DNA from: Alistipes sp.
GTDB lineage: Bacteria > Bacteroidota > Bacteroidia > Bacteroidales > Rikenellaceae
Assembly (NCBI GenBank): GCA_031285345.1
Contig: JAITWI010000010.1
Location: 1 to 33,257 of the forward strand
DNA: 33,257 bases
Direction of reading: 5' to 3'
Shown: in pieces, positions 7,755 through 15,954 of the stretch
How the letters are laid out: each line of letters begins with the position of its first letter
How positions within the stretch are numbered: position 1 is the stretch's first letter
Position numbers and translations under genes: made by a program
Notes under the pieces: generated by a model
Databases searched by the model: none
The model's input: the letters and a program-made list of their open reading frames with translations, nothing else
What the model was told of the DNA's origin: nothing

Positions 7755-8515
7755 AACTTACCTGCATCATCGTCGACGACGAGCCCCTCGCGCTCGATAT
7801 TTTGGAAGACCACGTTCGCCGCACCCCAGCCCTGTCGCTGATGGGGCGTTTCGCAGGAAGCGCCGACGCCCTGAGCCTCTTGGGTGCACAGGGAGGCGAC
7901 GGCGGACGGGGCATAGACCTGGCGTTTCTCGACATCCAAATGCCGGGGATGAACGGCATAGACCTGGCCAAGACGATAGGCGATAAAACCCGCGTGATAT
8001 TCACCACCGCGTTCCCGCAATACGCTCTGGAGGGGTTTAGGGTCGACGCGCTCGACTATCTTTTGAAACCGGTCAGTTTCGGCGAATTCACCCGGTCGGT
8101 AGAGAAGGCCGTAGAGTGGTTCGACGTCAGACGGGCGGCCGAAGCCGCGTCGAACGGGGGCGAGCCGCGGGTTATAGTAGTCAAATCGGCATATAAACAG
8201 TTCGTCATTCCGCTCGACAACATAGTCTACATAGAGGGCATCCGCGACTACATTCGCATCCACACCATGGACGCGGCGGGCATGGTCGGCGCGGTGCAGA
8301 CGCTCATGAACATGAAGACCGTGGAGGAGATGTTGCCGCGCAGCCGCTTCGCACGCGTGCACCGCAGCTACATAGTCAACCTCGACAGGATAGAAAAGAT
8401 CGAACGGGCGCACCTTGTGCTACACACCTCGACCCGCTCGGAGGCGGTGTCGATCCCAATCTCCGACACCTACAAGGAGACTTTCGCGCAGTCGCTCGCC
8501 GGAAGGGCGGTGTGA
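7751..8515 (+). CDS. LytTR-family response regulator
   Basis: A 254-aa protein with a receiver domain (VDDE at 8-11, phospho-acceptor D61 in FLDIQMPGMNG, T85/T86, K106) and a C-terminal LytTR DNA-binding domain from about residue 145 (IVYIEGIRDYIRIHT, FARVHRSYIVNLDRI). It overlaps the kinase stop by 4 bp and is its likely cognate regulator. The stop is one base from the stop of the convergent gene at 8517. Targets are not identifiable; the divergently transcribed lipoprotein/radical SAM operon is a possible but unproven one. Confidence 0.94.
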   Translation: MKLTCIIVDDEPLALDILEDHVRRTPALSLMGRFAGSADALSLLGAQGGDGGRGIDLAFLDIQMPGMNGIDLAKTIGDKTRVIFTTAFPQYALEGFRVDALDYLLKPVSFGEFTRSVEKAVEWFDVRRAAEAASNGGEPRVIVVKSAYKQFVIPLDNIVYIEGIRDYIRIHTMDAAGMVGAVQTLMNMKTVEEMLPRSRFARVHRSYIVNLDRIEKIERAHLVLHTSTRSEAVSIPISDTYKETFAQSLAGRAV

Positions 8516-8516
8516 A

Positions 8517-9119
8517 TTAATACAGTGTGAGAATTATAGCGGCGGCCGACAGCAATGTCACCGCAGCCCCTATAAGCCCTATCGCGAAAACCCGCCCCCA
8601 AGAGAACACACGCCCGCCGGCAACCCGATGGGCGTCTATCTTTTTGCCCTGAAACCTATCGACCAACAGATAGGCGACGCCTGTGTAAATTGCGGGGATA
8701 ATATAATTGGGTATTTTATCCATCACCGCGTCCGGAAGCAAAAATATTACGCCGAAAACGATTACCGTAGCTGCGACGGCATAAATCCACGCCGTTTTTG
8801 CGCGCTGCGGTTCGTCGAACGCTTTGAAATTGGCGGCGGCCATATATCCTGCGGCTAACGGTCCTCCCAACATCGAAGCGAGCCAAAACTGATTATTTTT
8901 GTACACAGACAGAATCGAGACGCTGTCGGGCATCGGAACGCGCTCCTCTTCGATGAACTTTTTGGATTCGCTCATCTCCGGAGTCAAAGCGCCCCTTCTC
9001 TCCAGTTCATTAAGCGCGATAAGCCGCTCCTCGGACGAATAGAAAGAAACATCCTTGCAGATCATCGACAGTTCGCGATCTGTCTTTTGGTGAATGTTTT
9101 CCTGAAATCCGATTTTCAT
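8517..9119 (-). CDS. Hypothetical membrane protein
   Basis: A 200-aa protein. The soluble N-terminal part (about 1-75) contains SSEERLIALNELERRG, a helical pattern seen in small Bacteroidota proteins; then come about four hydrophobic segments (near 78-97, 108-128, 135-152 and 172-199). No signal peptide and no recognised catalytic motif. It lies 65 bp downstream of the metallohydrolase-like lipoprotein on the same strand and carries the same 26-bp sequence around its start codon. Confidence 0.72.
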   Translation of the reverse strand: MKIGFQENIHQKTDRELSMICKDVSFYSSEERLIALNELERRGALTPEMSESKKFIEEERVPMPDSVSILSVYKNNQFWLASMLGGPLAAGYMAAANFKAFDEPQRAKTAWIYAVAATVIVFGVIFLLPDAVMDKIPNYIIPAIYTGVAYLLVDRFQGKKIDAHRVAGGRVFSWGRVFAIGLIGAAVTLLSAAAIILTLY

Positions 9120-10517
9120 AATTTACGTTTGGTTTAAGATTTTCCCGTTTTGCATCGCTCCGACAACGAAGACGATAAAATGTGCTAATTCAGGTTCTCG
9201 AAATCGAGGCCGTCTATCTCGTTCGCGCGGCGTATAATAATATTGCGCAACTCGTCTAATTCCACGTTCCACATGTCGCGCATGTAAGCCTCGACGAAAG
9301 TCAGCTTTGCGCCGATAAGCGCCCGTCCCTCGGCGCTCGCCTGCGACAGCCGCTGTTGCCACTGCTCGGGCGTGGAGGTGATGTAGATAGAGTAGGTCTG
9401 CGCAAAATCGTCCTCCGGAGAGCGCATGGCGTACGGATCGACGAATCCCGCGTCGAGAGCCTCCTCTTCGTCCACGTCGATCGGCCCCTCGCCGATGTAG
9501 CCGCCGGGGGCTATGCCCGCCCACTCTGCGTCGTAGGGTTTTGCGGCGAACAGATTGTGGACGAAATCGTGATTTATGGAAGCGAAATATACGCTTAACA
9601 AATTGTCGGGATCGAGGTCGCTCTGGGAACCCGTCAATACGTTGACGCCGCCCAAGATCATCTCTATATTTTTTAAATCCTCATTAAGGGTGTTCCACAT
9701 TCCGCCGCCGAACAATTGAATCCGGCGATGGGCATATTTTCCGATCATTTCGGTCGAACCGCTCGCCTCGTCGTAGGCCTCCACCCACAGGTGTTTCAGC
9801 AGCACCGACATGATTTTTGAGGCCTCGACGGATGCGGGATATGTATATTGCTGTTGGCCGTGCGATGGACTCACGTCGCTCAACCGATACCGGATGTCTA
9901 TCCCGTAGGGCAAAAGGAACTCGTTGTAGAGCCAATTGTCGAACTCGGTGGGTGAGCCGTGGGTTGGGCCGGGAGCCTCGCCCGGGGCGTATATGTCTCG
10001 TTTGACGTATGTATATACGCGGCACTGCTCGGCGCTCAACTCCCCTATCGTTGCTCCGGCTCCTTTGTGGTATACCGGGGTTACGCATATCTGCATATTG
10101 TCGTAACCCGGATAAACTATGCGGCACTCGGCGTGGGCGGTGTCGTTGAACCACAGATCCTTAGACGTGTGGATCATGTCGCCCGACACCCGCCACGTGA
10201 ACGACCCGTCGGAGCGGACGTCGTCGAACGGGAGAAGCAACTTCGTCCCCCCGTGGCCGTCCTCTTCGAACACGAGAAGCCGGAACTCGTCGTCGATGGG
10301 ATAATCTTGCTCGGGCATATCGTAATTCGCGCCGTATGGACCAGCCTTGGTATCGAGTTCCCACACGCCCACCAAGCTGTCCTTGTATCGGTATGGAGAC
10401 TCGCCCGAGGGCGTTTCGCACGACGAAAACGCGCCGCTCGAAAGGGCCGCGAGAGCCGTGAGCGCTACGGATGCTAAAATTTGCAGTTGTTTTTTCATAA
10501 TTTACGTTTGGTTTAAG
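9113..10517 (-). repeat. 26-bp identical start region shared by two genes (9113-9138 and 10492-10517)
   Basis: The two copies are identical over 26 bp, covering the ATG and the leader just upstream (minus strand: CTTAAACCAAACGTAAATT, then ATGAAAA). Sequences beyond them differ. The leader is A-rich, as expected for translation starts in Bacteroidota, but exact identity suggests duplication or shared control. The coordinates span both copies and the gene between them. Confidence 0.85.
9185..10498 (-). CDS. Zinc metallohydrolase-like lipoprotein (substrate-import-associated type)
   Basis: A 437-aa protein with a lipobox-like F-S-S-C ending at C27. The N-terminal region (about 40-165) looks lipocalin-like (LVGVWELDT). 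The C-terminal region resembles the Bacteroidota 'substrate import-associated zinc metallohydrolase lipoprotein' family: YGIDIRYR, KHLWVEAY, KYAHRRIQLFG, HDFVHNLFAAKPYDAEW and DPYAMRSPEDDFAQTY. The usual HExxH is HDFVH at 310-314, with Asp replacing the catalytic Glu. Such genes normally sit beside a SusC/SusD pair, and none is present here. Activity is uncertain. Confidence 0.78.
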   Translation of the reverse strand: MKKQLQILASVALTALAALSSGAFSSCETPSGESPYRYKDSLVGVWELDTKAGPYGANYDMPEQDYPIDDEFRLLVFEEDGHGGTKLLLPFDDVRSDGSFTWRVSGDMIHTSKDLWFNDTAHAECRIVYPGYDNMQICVTPVYHKGAGATIGELSAEQCRVYTYVKRDIYAPGEAPGPTHGSPTEFDNWLYNEFLLPYGIDIRYRLSDVSPSHGQQQYTYPASVEASKIMSVLLKHLWVEAYDEASGSTEMIGKYAHRRIQLFGGGMWNTLNEDLKNIEMILGGVNVLTGSQSDLDPDNLLSVYFASINHDFVHNLFAAKPYDAEWAGIAPGGYIGEGPIDVDEEEALDAGFVDPYAMRSPEDDFAQTYSIYITSTPEQWQQRLSQASAEGRALIGAKLTFVEAYMRDMWNVELDELRNIIIRRANEIDGLDFENLN

Positions 10518-10575
10518 GTTTTTGTGGGGGTGGCAACTTTTTTGGCATTGCTTTTTTGGCGCTCCATCTCCGGCG

Positions 10576-12330
10576 TTACATACGTTCCGGCACGGCGATG
10601 CCCAACAGGCGCATGCCGCGTTTGATGACAGCGGCCACCTGTTCGGATAGACGGAGGCGAAAATCGCGCGCCGCCGGGTCGGTCTCGCGAAGGATCGAGT
10701 GGTCGTGGTAGTAGCCGTTGTAGGCCTTGGCCAGGTCGTAGACGTAGGCCGCCACGACGCTCGGCGCAAAGTTATCGCCCGCCGCCTGCACCGCCGACGG
10801 GTAGTCCGACAGCATCTTGATGAGCTCCAACTCCTCGGGGAGGATGTTTTCGGAGACGGAAGCGCTGCCACTCCCCGAAGCGGCGGTTGCGGCGTAGTCG
10901 ATTCCGCTATCGGCCGCCTTGCGAAGCACCGACCGGATGCGCGCGTGGGTGTATTGGATGAACGGCCCGGTGTTGCCGTTGAAGTCGATCGACTCGCGCG
11001 GATCGAACAGCATGGTCTTGCGCGGATCGACCTTGAGGATGAAATATTTGAGCGCCCCGAGGCCCACCGTTTCAGCGATGGCGGAGGCCTCTTCGGCACT
11101 AAGACCGTCTAACTTGCCCAACTCGGCCGACATGTCGCGCGCCGTTTCGACCATCCCCTCGACCAGGTCGTCGGCGTCGACCACCGTTCCCTCGCGCGAC
11201 TTCATCTTGCCCTCGGGCAGCTCCACCATCCCGTAGGAGAGGTGATAGATGGCCTCCGCCCACGAGTAGCCGAGTTTTGAGAGCACCAATTTGAGCACCT
11301 GAAAGTGGTAGTTCTGCTCGTTGCCCACGACGTAGACGAGGCTGTCGAGATTTTCGTCCGTGAAGCGCCGGAGCGCCGTGCCCAGGTCCTGGGTCATGTA
11401 GACGGATGTGCCGTCGGCGCGCAGAAGAAGTTTTTCGTCCAGCCCGTCGGCGGTGAGGTCGCACCACACCGAGCCGTCGTCGCGGCGGTAGAAAACGCCC
11501 TTGGCCAGACCCTCCTCGACCAACGCCTTGCCCAAAAGGTAGGTCTGCGACTCGTAGTACATGCGGTCGAAATCGACGCCCAGGCGCTTGTAGGTCTTCT
11601 CGAAGCCGTCGTACACCCAGCCGTTCATCGTCTGCCACAGGGTGTAAACCTCGGGGTCGTGTGCCTCCCATTGACGGAGCATCTGTTGCGCGTCGGTGAG
11701 CAGCGACTCGTCTTTTTTGAGTTCGTCGTTGAACTTGACGTAGTATTTGCCGACTAAGTGGTCGCCCTTCAGGCCGCTCGACTCAGGGGTTTCGCCGCCG
11801 CCGAACCGTTGCCACGCCAACATCGACTTGCAGATGTGGATGCCGCGGTCGTTCACAAGGTTGGCTTTGAGCACCGTGTTGCCGCACTCTTTAAGGATTT
11901 CGGCCACCGACCAGCCTAAAAGGTTGTTGCGGATGTGCCCGAGGTGGAGCGGCTTGTTGGTGTTGGGGCTCGAATACTCGACCATAATTGTTTTTCCGGT
12001 GGCAGCGCCGCGCCCGAACGACGGATCGCCGCAGATTTCGCCAAACCGCGCCGCCCAAAACGACGGCTTGAGCGAGATGTTGAGGAAGCCCTTGATGACG
12101 TTGAACGCGTCGACGTCGGGGTGGTTGGCGGTGAGATATTCGCCTATTTCGGCGGCGGTGGCGTCGGGCGACTTGCGCGACGCCTTGAGCAGCGGGAATA
12201 CCACCAGCGTGTAGTCGCCGGTGAACTCCTTGCGGGTCTTGGATATCTGCACCAACGCCTCGTCGGTCACTCCGTATAGTTTTTCGACAGCCTCTGCCGC
12301 CGCCTGTCCGATGTTCTGTTCGATGTTCAT
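10576..12330 (-). CDS. argS: Arginyl-tRNA synthetase
   Basis: A 584-aa class I synthetase charging tRNA-Arg. It has an N-terminal additional domain, the HIGH-type motif HLGH at 129-132 within SSPNTNKPLHLGHIRNN, a KMSKS-type loop KMKSREG at 375-381, and the C-terminal anticodon-binding helical domain ending LLGIAVPERM. Length is normal. It is divergent from the lipoprotein at 12388, with its own -7 box. A short Ala/Ser-rich stretch (TAASGSGSASVS) in the C-terminal domain is the only oddity. Confidence 0.97.
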   Translation of the reverse strand: MNIEQNIGQAAAEAVEKLYGVTDEALVQISKTRKEFTGDYTLVVFPLLKASRKSPDATAAEIGEYLTANHPDVDAFNVIKGFLNISLKPSFWAARFGEICGDPSFGRGAATGKTIMVEYSSPNTNKPLHLGHIRNNLLGWSVAEILKECGNTVLKANLVNDRGIHICKSMLAWQRFGGGETPESSGLKGDHLVGKYYVKFNDELKKDESLLTDAQQMLRQWEAHDPEVYTLWQTMNGWVYDGFEKTYKRLGVDFDRMYYESQTYLLGKALVEEGLAKGVFYRRDDGSVWCDLTADGLDEKLLLRADGTSVYMTQDLGTALRRFTDENLDSLVYVVGNEQNYHFQVLKLVLSKLGYSWAEAIYHLSYGMVELPEGKMKSREGTVVDADDLVEGMVETARDMSAELGKLDGLSAEEASAIAETVGLGALKYFILKVDPRKTMLFDPRESIDFNGNTGPFIQYTHARIRSVLRKAADSGIDYAATAASGSGSASVSENILPEELELIKMLSDYPSAVQAAGDNFAPSVVAAYVYDLAKAYNGYYHDHSILRETDPAARDFRLRLSEQVAAVIKRGMRLLGIAVPERM

Positions 12331-12350
12331 TTATATCTCGATTTTGTCGT

Positions 12351-12358
12351 CAAAGGTA
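12351..12358 (-). promoter_or_regulatory. -7 box of argS
   Basis: TACCTTTG on the minus strand, an exact match, about 20 nt before the ATG at 12330. Confidence 0.6.
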
Positions 12359-12372
12359 CGCAAAAAAAGTTG

Positions 12373-12380
12373 TATTTTTG
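12373..12380 (+). promoter_or_regulatory. -7 box of the 12388 lipoprotein
   Basis: TATTTTTG, an exact match ending 7 nt before the ATG at 12388. It excludes the upstream in-frame ATG at 12370, which lies before the box. Confidence 0.6.
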
Positions 12381-12387
12381 CACTCAC

Positions 12388-13239
12388 ATGAAACCGATAG
12401 TGTACATAGCGACGGTCGTACTGGCATCCGGCTGCGCCCGTCCGGCCTACGTCGCCAAGAGTGACGCCGCGATGGCTGGGATGCAGGGCTCACCCGCGCG
12501 TGTGACGGAAATCCTGTACGATAGCCCGACCGACGCGTCGCTGCTGCCCGACACACTGGGGATGTTCGACATCCGCACCGAGATGCTCTACAACCGCGCC
12601 GGCAACATCACCCGCATGGTCTCTTTCCGCGGGCCTGACAGCCTGCGGGTCTCCGAGGAGGTCTATTTCTACGACCCGTCCGGTGAGCGCCTCGAACGCT
12701 CCGAGACCTACGACCCCGCGAGTCGCGGAACAATCGCCGTGATCTATGAGTACAACTCCGCGGGCCGGCTCACGAGAGAGGTCGAGTCCAACGGCTTCTA
12801 CCGTTTCGACTACACGTACAACGACCACGGCTACCCCAAAACGCAGACCACCGATTCCGAATCGGGAAGAGAGACAGTCATTGCACGCTACAAGTACGAT
12901 GCGCATGGCCGACTGAAAAGGCTTAGCGGCGAGCGGCGTGAGAAATACCGCTACCACTCCGACGGCACGCTCGCCGAGGTTCGCTCGGGGCGCAACTCCA
13001 TCGACAGCTACAACAAACATGGTGACCTCGTGTCGATGGCCGTCAAGATTAACAGGCGTAACCGGAAGGGACGAGTGTTCGATCGGGTTTCGGTGACGCT
13101 GACCGCCGAGTATGAATACGACGCGCGCGGCAACTGGACACGACGGGAGATGTTCTACCTGGGCTCGTTGCAAAGCGTCGCCGTGCGCGAGATAACGTAC
13201 CACGACGAGGAGACACAAAAAGGGATTACGGACGAATGA
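12388..13239 (+). CDS. YD/RHS-like repeat lipoprotein
   Basis: A 283-aa protein starting MKPIVYIATVVLASGCARP, with a lipobox-like A-S-G-C. The mature region carries several degenerate YD-type repeats: FYDPSGERLERSETY, YEYNSAGRLTREVE, YTYNDHGYPKTQT, YKYDAHGRLKRLSG and YEYDARGNWTRREM. This suggests an elongated beta structure at the cell surface, related in style to the truncated lipoprotein at 590. It overlaps dusB by 4 bp (ATGA), so the two are probably co-transcribed. No enzymatic role is evident. Confidence 0.85.
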   Translation: MKPIVYIATVVLASGCARPAYVAKSDAAMAGMQGSPARVTEILYDSPTDASLLPDTLGMFDIRTEMLYNRAGNITRMVSFRGPDSLRVSEEVYFYDPSGERLERSETYDPASRGTIAVIYEYNSAGRLTREVESNGFYRFDYTYNDHGYPKTQTTDSESGRETVIARYKYDAHGRLKRLSGERREKYRYHSDGTLAEVRSGRNSIDSYNKHGDLVSMAVKINRRNRKGRVFDRVSVTLTAEYEYDARGNWTRREMFYLGSLQSVAVREITYHDEETQKGITDE

Positions 13240-14258
13240 AGATAGGCAAAACAGATTTGGGAGAGCGGCCGCTGCTGCTGGCGCCGATGGAGGACGTCAC
13301 CGACCCGTCGTTCCGGGCTATGTGCAAGGACTTCGGTGCGGATATGATGTACACCGAGTTTATTTCGTCGGACGGACTCGTTCGCGACGCGGCAAAGTCG
13401 CTGGCCAAACTCGCCATTTCGGATGAGGAGCGCCCTGTCGGCGTGCAGATATACGGCCACCTGATAGAGCCGATGGTGGAGGCGGCGCGGATGGCGGCGA
13501 GCGTGCGGCCCGAGGTGGTGGATATAAACTTCGGCTGTCCGGTCAAGAAGATCGCCGGGCGCGGGGCGGGCAGCGGCATGATGCGCGAGCCCGACAAGAT
13601 GGTCGAGATGACGCGCCAAATAGTGCGTGCGGTGGAGCCGACGGGCATTCCGGTGACGGTGAAGACGCGTCTGGGGTGGGACGAGGAGTCGAAAAACATA
13701 GAGGAGTTGGCGGTGCGGTTGCAGGACGCTGGCATCGCCGCGCTCACGATCCACGGCCGCACCAGAGCTCAGATGTACAAGGGCGAGGCCGATTGGACGC
13801 TCATAGGGGCGGTGCGCGCGAATCCGCTCGTGAAAATTCCCATCATAGGCAACGGCGATATCTCGTCGCCTTTACAGGCTCGGGAGGCGTTCGAAAAGTA
13901 TGGCGTGGACGGGGTGATGATCGGTCGCGCGACCTATGGCAGGCCGTGGATCTTTCGCGAGATTCGCCATTTTTTGACCACCGGCGAGTTGCTGCCTCAG
14001 CCGGGGGTGGTCGAGCGGGTGGAGATTGCGCGACGGCATCTGTTGAGGTCGATAGAGGCGAAGGGCGAAAAGGGCGGGGTGCTGGAGATGCGGCGCCATC
14101 TGTCGTGCTACTTCAAGGGGCTGCCCGACTTCAAGCCCACGCGCCTGAAGCTCGTCACGGAACTCGACGTGGCCGAACTTTTGCGGGTTTTGGACTCCGT
14201 GGCCGAGCGCTGGGGCGACTACGACATGTCGGCCGCCGTGCCGGGGTTGTGGAGTTAA
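13236..14258 (+). CDS. dusB: tRNA-dihydrouridine synthase (DusB type)
   Basis: A 340-aa FMN-dependent enzyme that reduces specific uridines of tRNA. It has the TIM-barrel start LLLAPMEDVTDPSFR, a catalytic-Cys region INFGCPVKKIAGRGAGSGMM, FMN-binding segments VTVKTRLGWD and TIHGRTRAQMYKGEADW, IIGNGDI, and GVMIGRATYGRPWIF, followed by the helical C-terminal tRNA-binding domain. Length is typical. Its start is coupled to the upstream lipoprotein by ATGA. No terminator is visible downstream; 14259-14388 contains nothing recognisable. Confidence 0.95.
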   Translation: MKIGKTDLGERPLLLAPMEDVTDPSFRAMCKDFGADMMYTEFISSDGLVRDAAKSLAKLAISDEERPVGVQIYGHLIEPMVEAARMAASVRPEVVDINFGCPVKKIAGRGAGSGMMREPDKMVEMTRQIVRAVEPTGIPVTVKTRLGWDEESKNIEELAVRLQDAGIAALTIHGRTRAQMYKGEADWTLIGAVRANPLVKIPIIGNGDISSPLQAREAFEKYGVDGVMIGRATYGRPWIFREIRHFLTTGELLPQPGVVERVEIARRHLLRSIEAKGEKGGVLEMRRHLSCYFKGLPDFKPTRLKLVTELDVAELLRVLDSVAERWGDYDMSAAVPGLWS

Positions 14259-14388
14259 TGGTGAGAATATTTATTGAGTATAAGGCGTAAACCGAGTGAA
14301 GGACTCCAGTAAAAACGGCGTCCAAATAGAGCTCGAACTTCGAAAAAAACAGCCTGACTTAAGAATATCCTAAGCCTAACAAGATATG

Positions 14389-14634
14389 CTATTTGTATCT
14401 ACCTCTACGCAATATACCAACGAATTCGGTTAGACGCGCATAATTGTCTGCGTAGCCACCAAAGCAATACCGGAGTTTCCAACATTTGTCTTTCCAAATA
14501 GCATCATTATTTATAGCCCGGTTTCTTTTATCAAGGTAAACCACTTCAATGCGATCTTCATAAACGCCACACACAACCGCGTCTAAATATTGATTAATAC
14601 AGATCCATTCACCCGACTTTATATCTATATCCAC
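14389..14634 (-). CDS. Small hypothetical protein in an AT-rich patch
   Basis: An 81-aa product (MDIDIKSGEWICINQYLDAVV, with IEVVYLDKRNRAI in the middle and a basic end LRRGRYK). Composition looks like a real protein, with a balanced hydrophobic pattern and many aromatics, and the gene is distinctly AT-richer than dusB and the flavin reductase that flank it. This suggests a transferred or relic gene. No domain recognised. Confidence 0.6.
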   Translation of the reverse strand: MDIDIKSGEWICINQYLDAVVCGVYEDRIEVVYLDKRNRAINNDAIWKDKCWKLRYCFGGYADNYARLTEFVGILRRGRYK

Positions 14635-14714
14635 TACTTTAATATTAAAATTTCAAGGCAAACACAAGTGTGTTCATTAAATTAATCATTATAATTACAG
14701 CAAAATAATATCAA

Positions 14715-15455
14715 ATGAAGATCTTAGCAATCAACGGCAGCCCGCGGGCGAATGGTAACACGGCGCTCGCGCTGCGGGAAATGACGCGCGAATTCGAAGC
14801 GGCGGGAGTTGCGGCGGGCGCCGAAAACGGCACCCTCAGCGGCACCCTCAGCGGCACCCTCAGCGGCACTCCCAGCGGCACCCTCAGCGGCACTCCCAGC
14901 GTCATCGAGACCGAGATTCTGCACGTCGGCCACAAACTGATTCGCGGCTGCATGGCGTGCGGGGCGTGCGGTCGCAACAAGGACGAGCGCTGCATCATGG
15001 GCGACGACCCGGTGAACGAGGCGATCCAGAAGATCAAGTCGGCCGACGCGCTGATTTTGGGTTCGCCGGTGCACTACGCGGGCATCGCCGGCACGATGAA
15101 GAGCCTGTGCGACAGGGTGTTCTACGTGGCGGCGGCAAATGGCGGACTGTTTCGCGGCAAACCCGCGGCGGCGGTCGTGGCGGTGCGGCGCACGGGCGGA
15201 TCGGCGGCGTGGCAGGGGCTCAACTACTACCTCACCATATCGGGCATGCCCATCGCCGGGTCGAGCTACTGGAGCGTGGTGCATGGCGCGCTGCCGGGCG
15301 AGGCGGCCCAGGACGAGGAGGGTTTGCAAACGTTGCGCAACGCCGCTCGAAACATCGCCGCGATGCTGCACGAAAAAGAGGCCTTGCGCCTCGCCTCGAT
15401 CGACGTTCCCGCGCCCGAGTACCTACGCGGCGCGAGGACAAATTTTATTCGGTAG
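14715..15455 (+). CDS. Flavodoxin-like NAD(P)H-dependent FMN reductase
   Basis: A 246-aa protein with a flavodoxin-like fold. The phosphate loop is INGSPRANGNT (residues 5-15), followed by a cysteine-rich segment GCMACGACGRNKDERC typical of the iron-sulfur-flavoprotein/FMN-reductase group, DALILGSPVHYAGIAGTMKSLCDR, and AVVAVRRTGGSAAWQ. Likely cytoplasmic flavin- or disulfide-linked electron transfer; substrate unknown. Between helix 1 and strand 2 (about residues 38-62) lies an insert of T-L-S-G/T-P-S-G units encoded by six 12-bp repeats. Transcribed alone; no clear -7 box. Confidence 0.9.
   Translation: MKILAINGSPRANGNTALALREMTREFEAAGVAAGAENGTLSGTLSGTLSGTPSGTLSGTPSVIETEILHVGHKLIRGCMACGACGRNKDERCIMGDDPVNEAIQKIKSADALILGSPVHYAGIAGTMKSLCDRVFYVAAANGGLFRGKPAAAVVAVRRTGGSAAWQGLNYYLTISGMPIAGSSYWSVVHGALPGEAAQDEEGLQTLRNAARNIAAMLHEKEALRLASIDVPAPEYLRGARTNFIR
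14829..14900 (+). repeat. 12-bp x 6 tandem repeat inside the flavin reductase gene
   Basis: Six in-frame units, ggcaccctcagc (four copies) and ggcactcccagc (two copies), encode G-T-L-S and G-T-P-S. The array has the same unit length and copy number as the one at 481-552, but the sequences are not alike. Confidence 0.95.
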
Positions 15456-15562
15456 TTCCGGTGGCGGCGCCCGTGCCGCCCTGAGGCACCCGTGCAGCCC
15501 GTGCCTCCTTTGCCGCGAAACCGCTAATCCACGGAACCGCGGAACTGCGGAACCGCACAAGA

Positions 15563-15570
15563 TAGTTTTG
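15563..15570 (+). promoter_or_regulatory. -7 box upstream of the 15616 gene
   Basis: TAGTTTTG, an exact TAnnTTTG match, 45 nt before the ATG at 15616. Confidence 0.45.
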
Positions 15571-15615
15571 GCACCCTCTTTGCAAAAACCGTAATCAAAA
15601 TTCACCTCATTGATT

Positions 15616-15861
15616 ATGGAAAAGAAAAGTTGCGGGTGCGAGACGCACTCCAAAGAGAAATTTAACGCCGGTCTGAGAAAAAACGCCGAGAAGATCGTTT
15701 CCACCGTCGAGGGTTATTCGAAGGCCGACCGCACAAAACGTGGCGCCGACGTGAAGGCCGCTTTTCCGGCCGAAAAAGCCAAAACAGGTGGCAAAACAGG
15801 TGGTAAAACACCCACCCCGGCGGGAATGTCGACAGGTTCTCACGACGGCGACCAGTGCTGA
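15616..15861 (+). CDS. Small hypothetical Lys/Gly/Thr-rich protein
   Basis: An 81-aa product starting MEKKSCGCETHSKEKF; the frame also allows a TTG start at 15610. It is basic, has an N-terminal C-G-C motif, a helical middle (FNAGLRKNAEKIVSTVEGY), a low-complexity K-T-G-G-K-T-G-G segment, and a C-terminal Cys. It has a promoter box upstream and a terminator hairpin downstream, which supports a real gene. Function unknown. Confidence 0.6.
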   Translation: MEKKSCGCETHSKEKFNAGLRKNAEKIVSTVEGYSKADRTKRGADVKAAFPAEKAKTGGKTGGKTPTPAGMSTGSHDGDQC

Positions 15862-15904
15862 ACGCGAGCCAAAACGACCGACGTCTATAAACAGAACCAA
15901 CAAA

Positions 15905-15944
15905 ATCGAGCACTCCCGAAACTTTTCGGAGGTGCTTGATTTTT
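15905..15944. terminator. Bidirectional terminator hairpin
   Basis: Inverted repeat atcgagcactcccgaa / ttcggaggtgcttgat (15905-15920 with 15925-15940; two wobbles, one mismatch) followed by a T-run, between the convergent genes ending at 15861 and 15955. Confidence 0.75.
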
Positions 15945-15954
15945 GCAAAACACG

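Noticed and set aside
6678-8515. Direct claim that the LytS/LytTR pair controls the radical SAM operon
   Set aside because: They are only neighbours and divergent. No paired direct repeats typical of LytTR sites could be defined by eye in 6597-6650.
14259-14388. A tRNA or small RNA gene after dusB
   Set aside because: No cloverleaf or TTCGA-type T-arm with matching acceptor stem was found.
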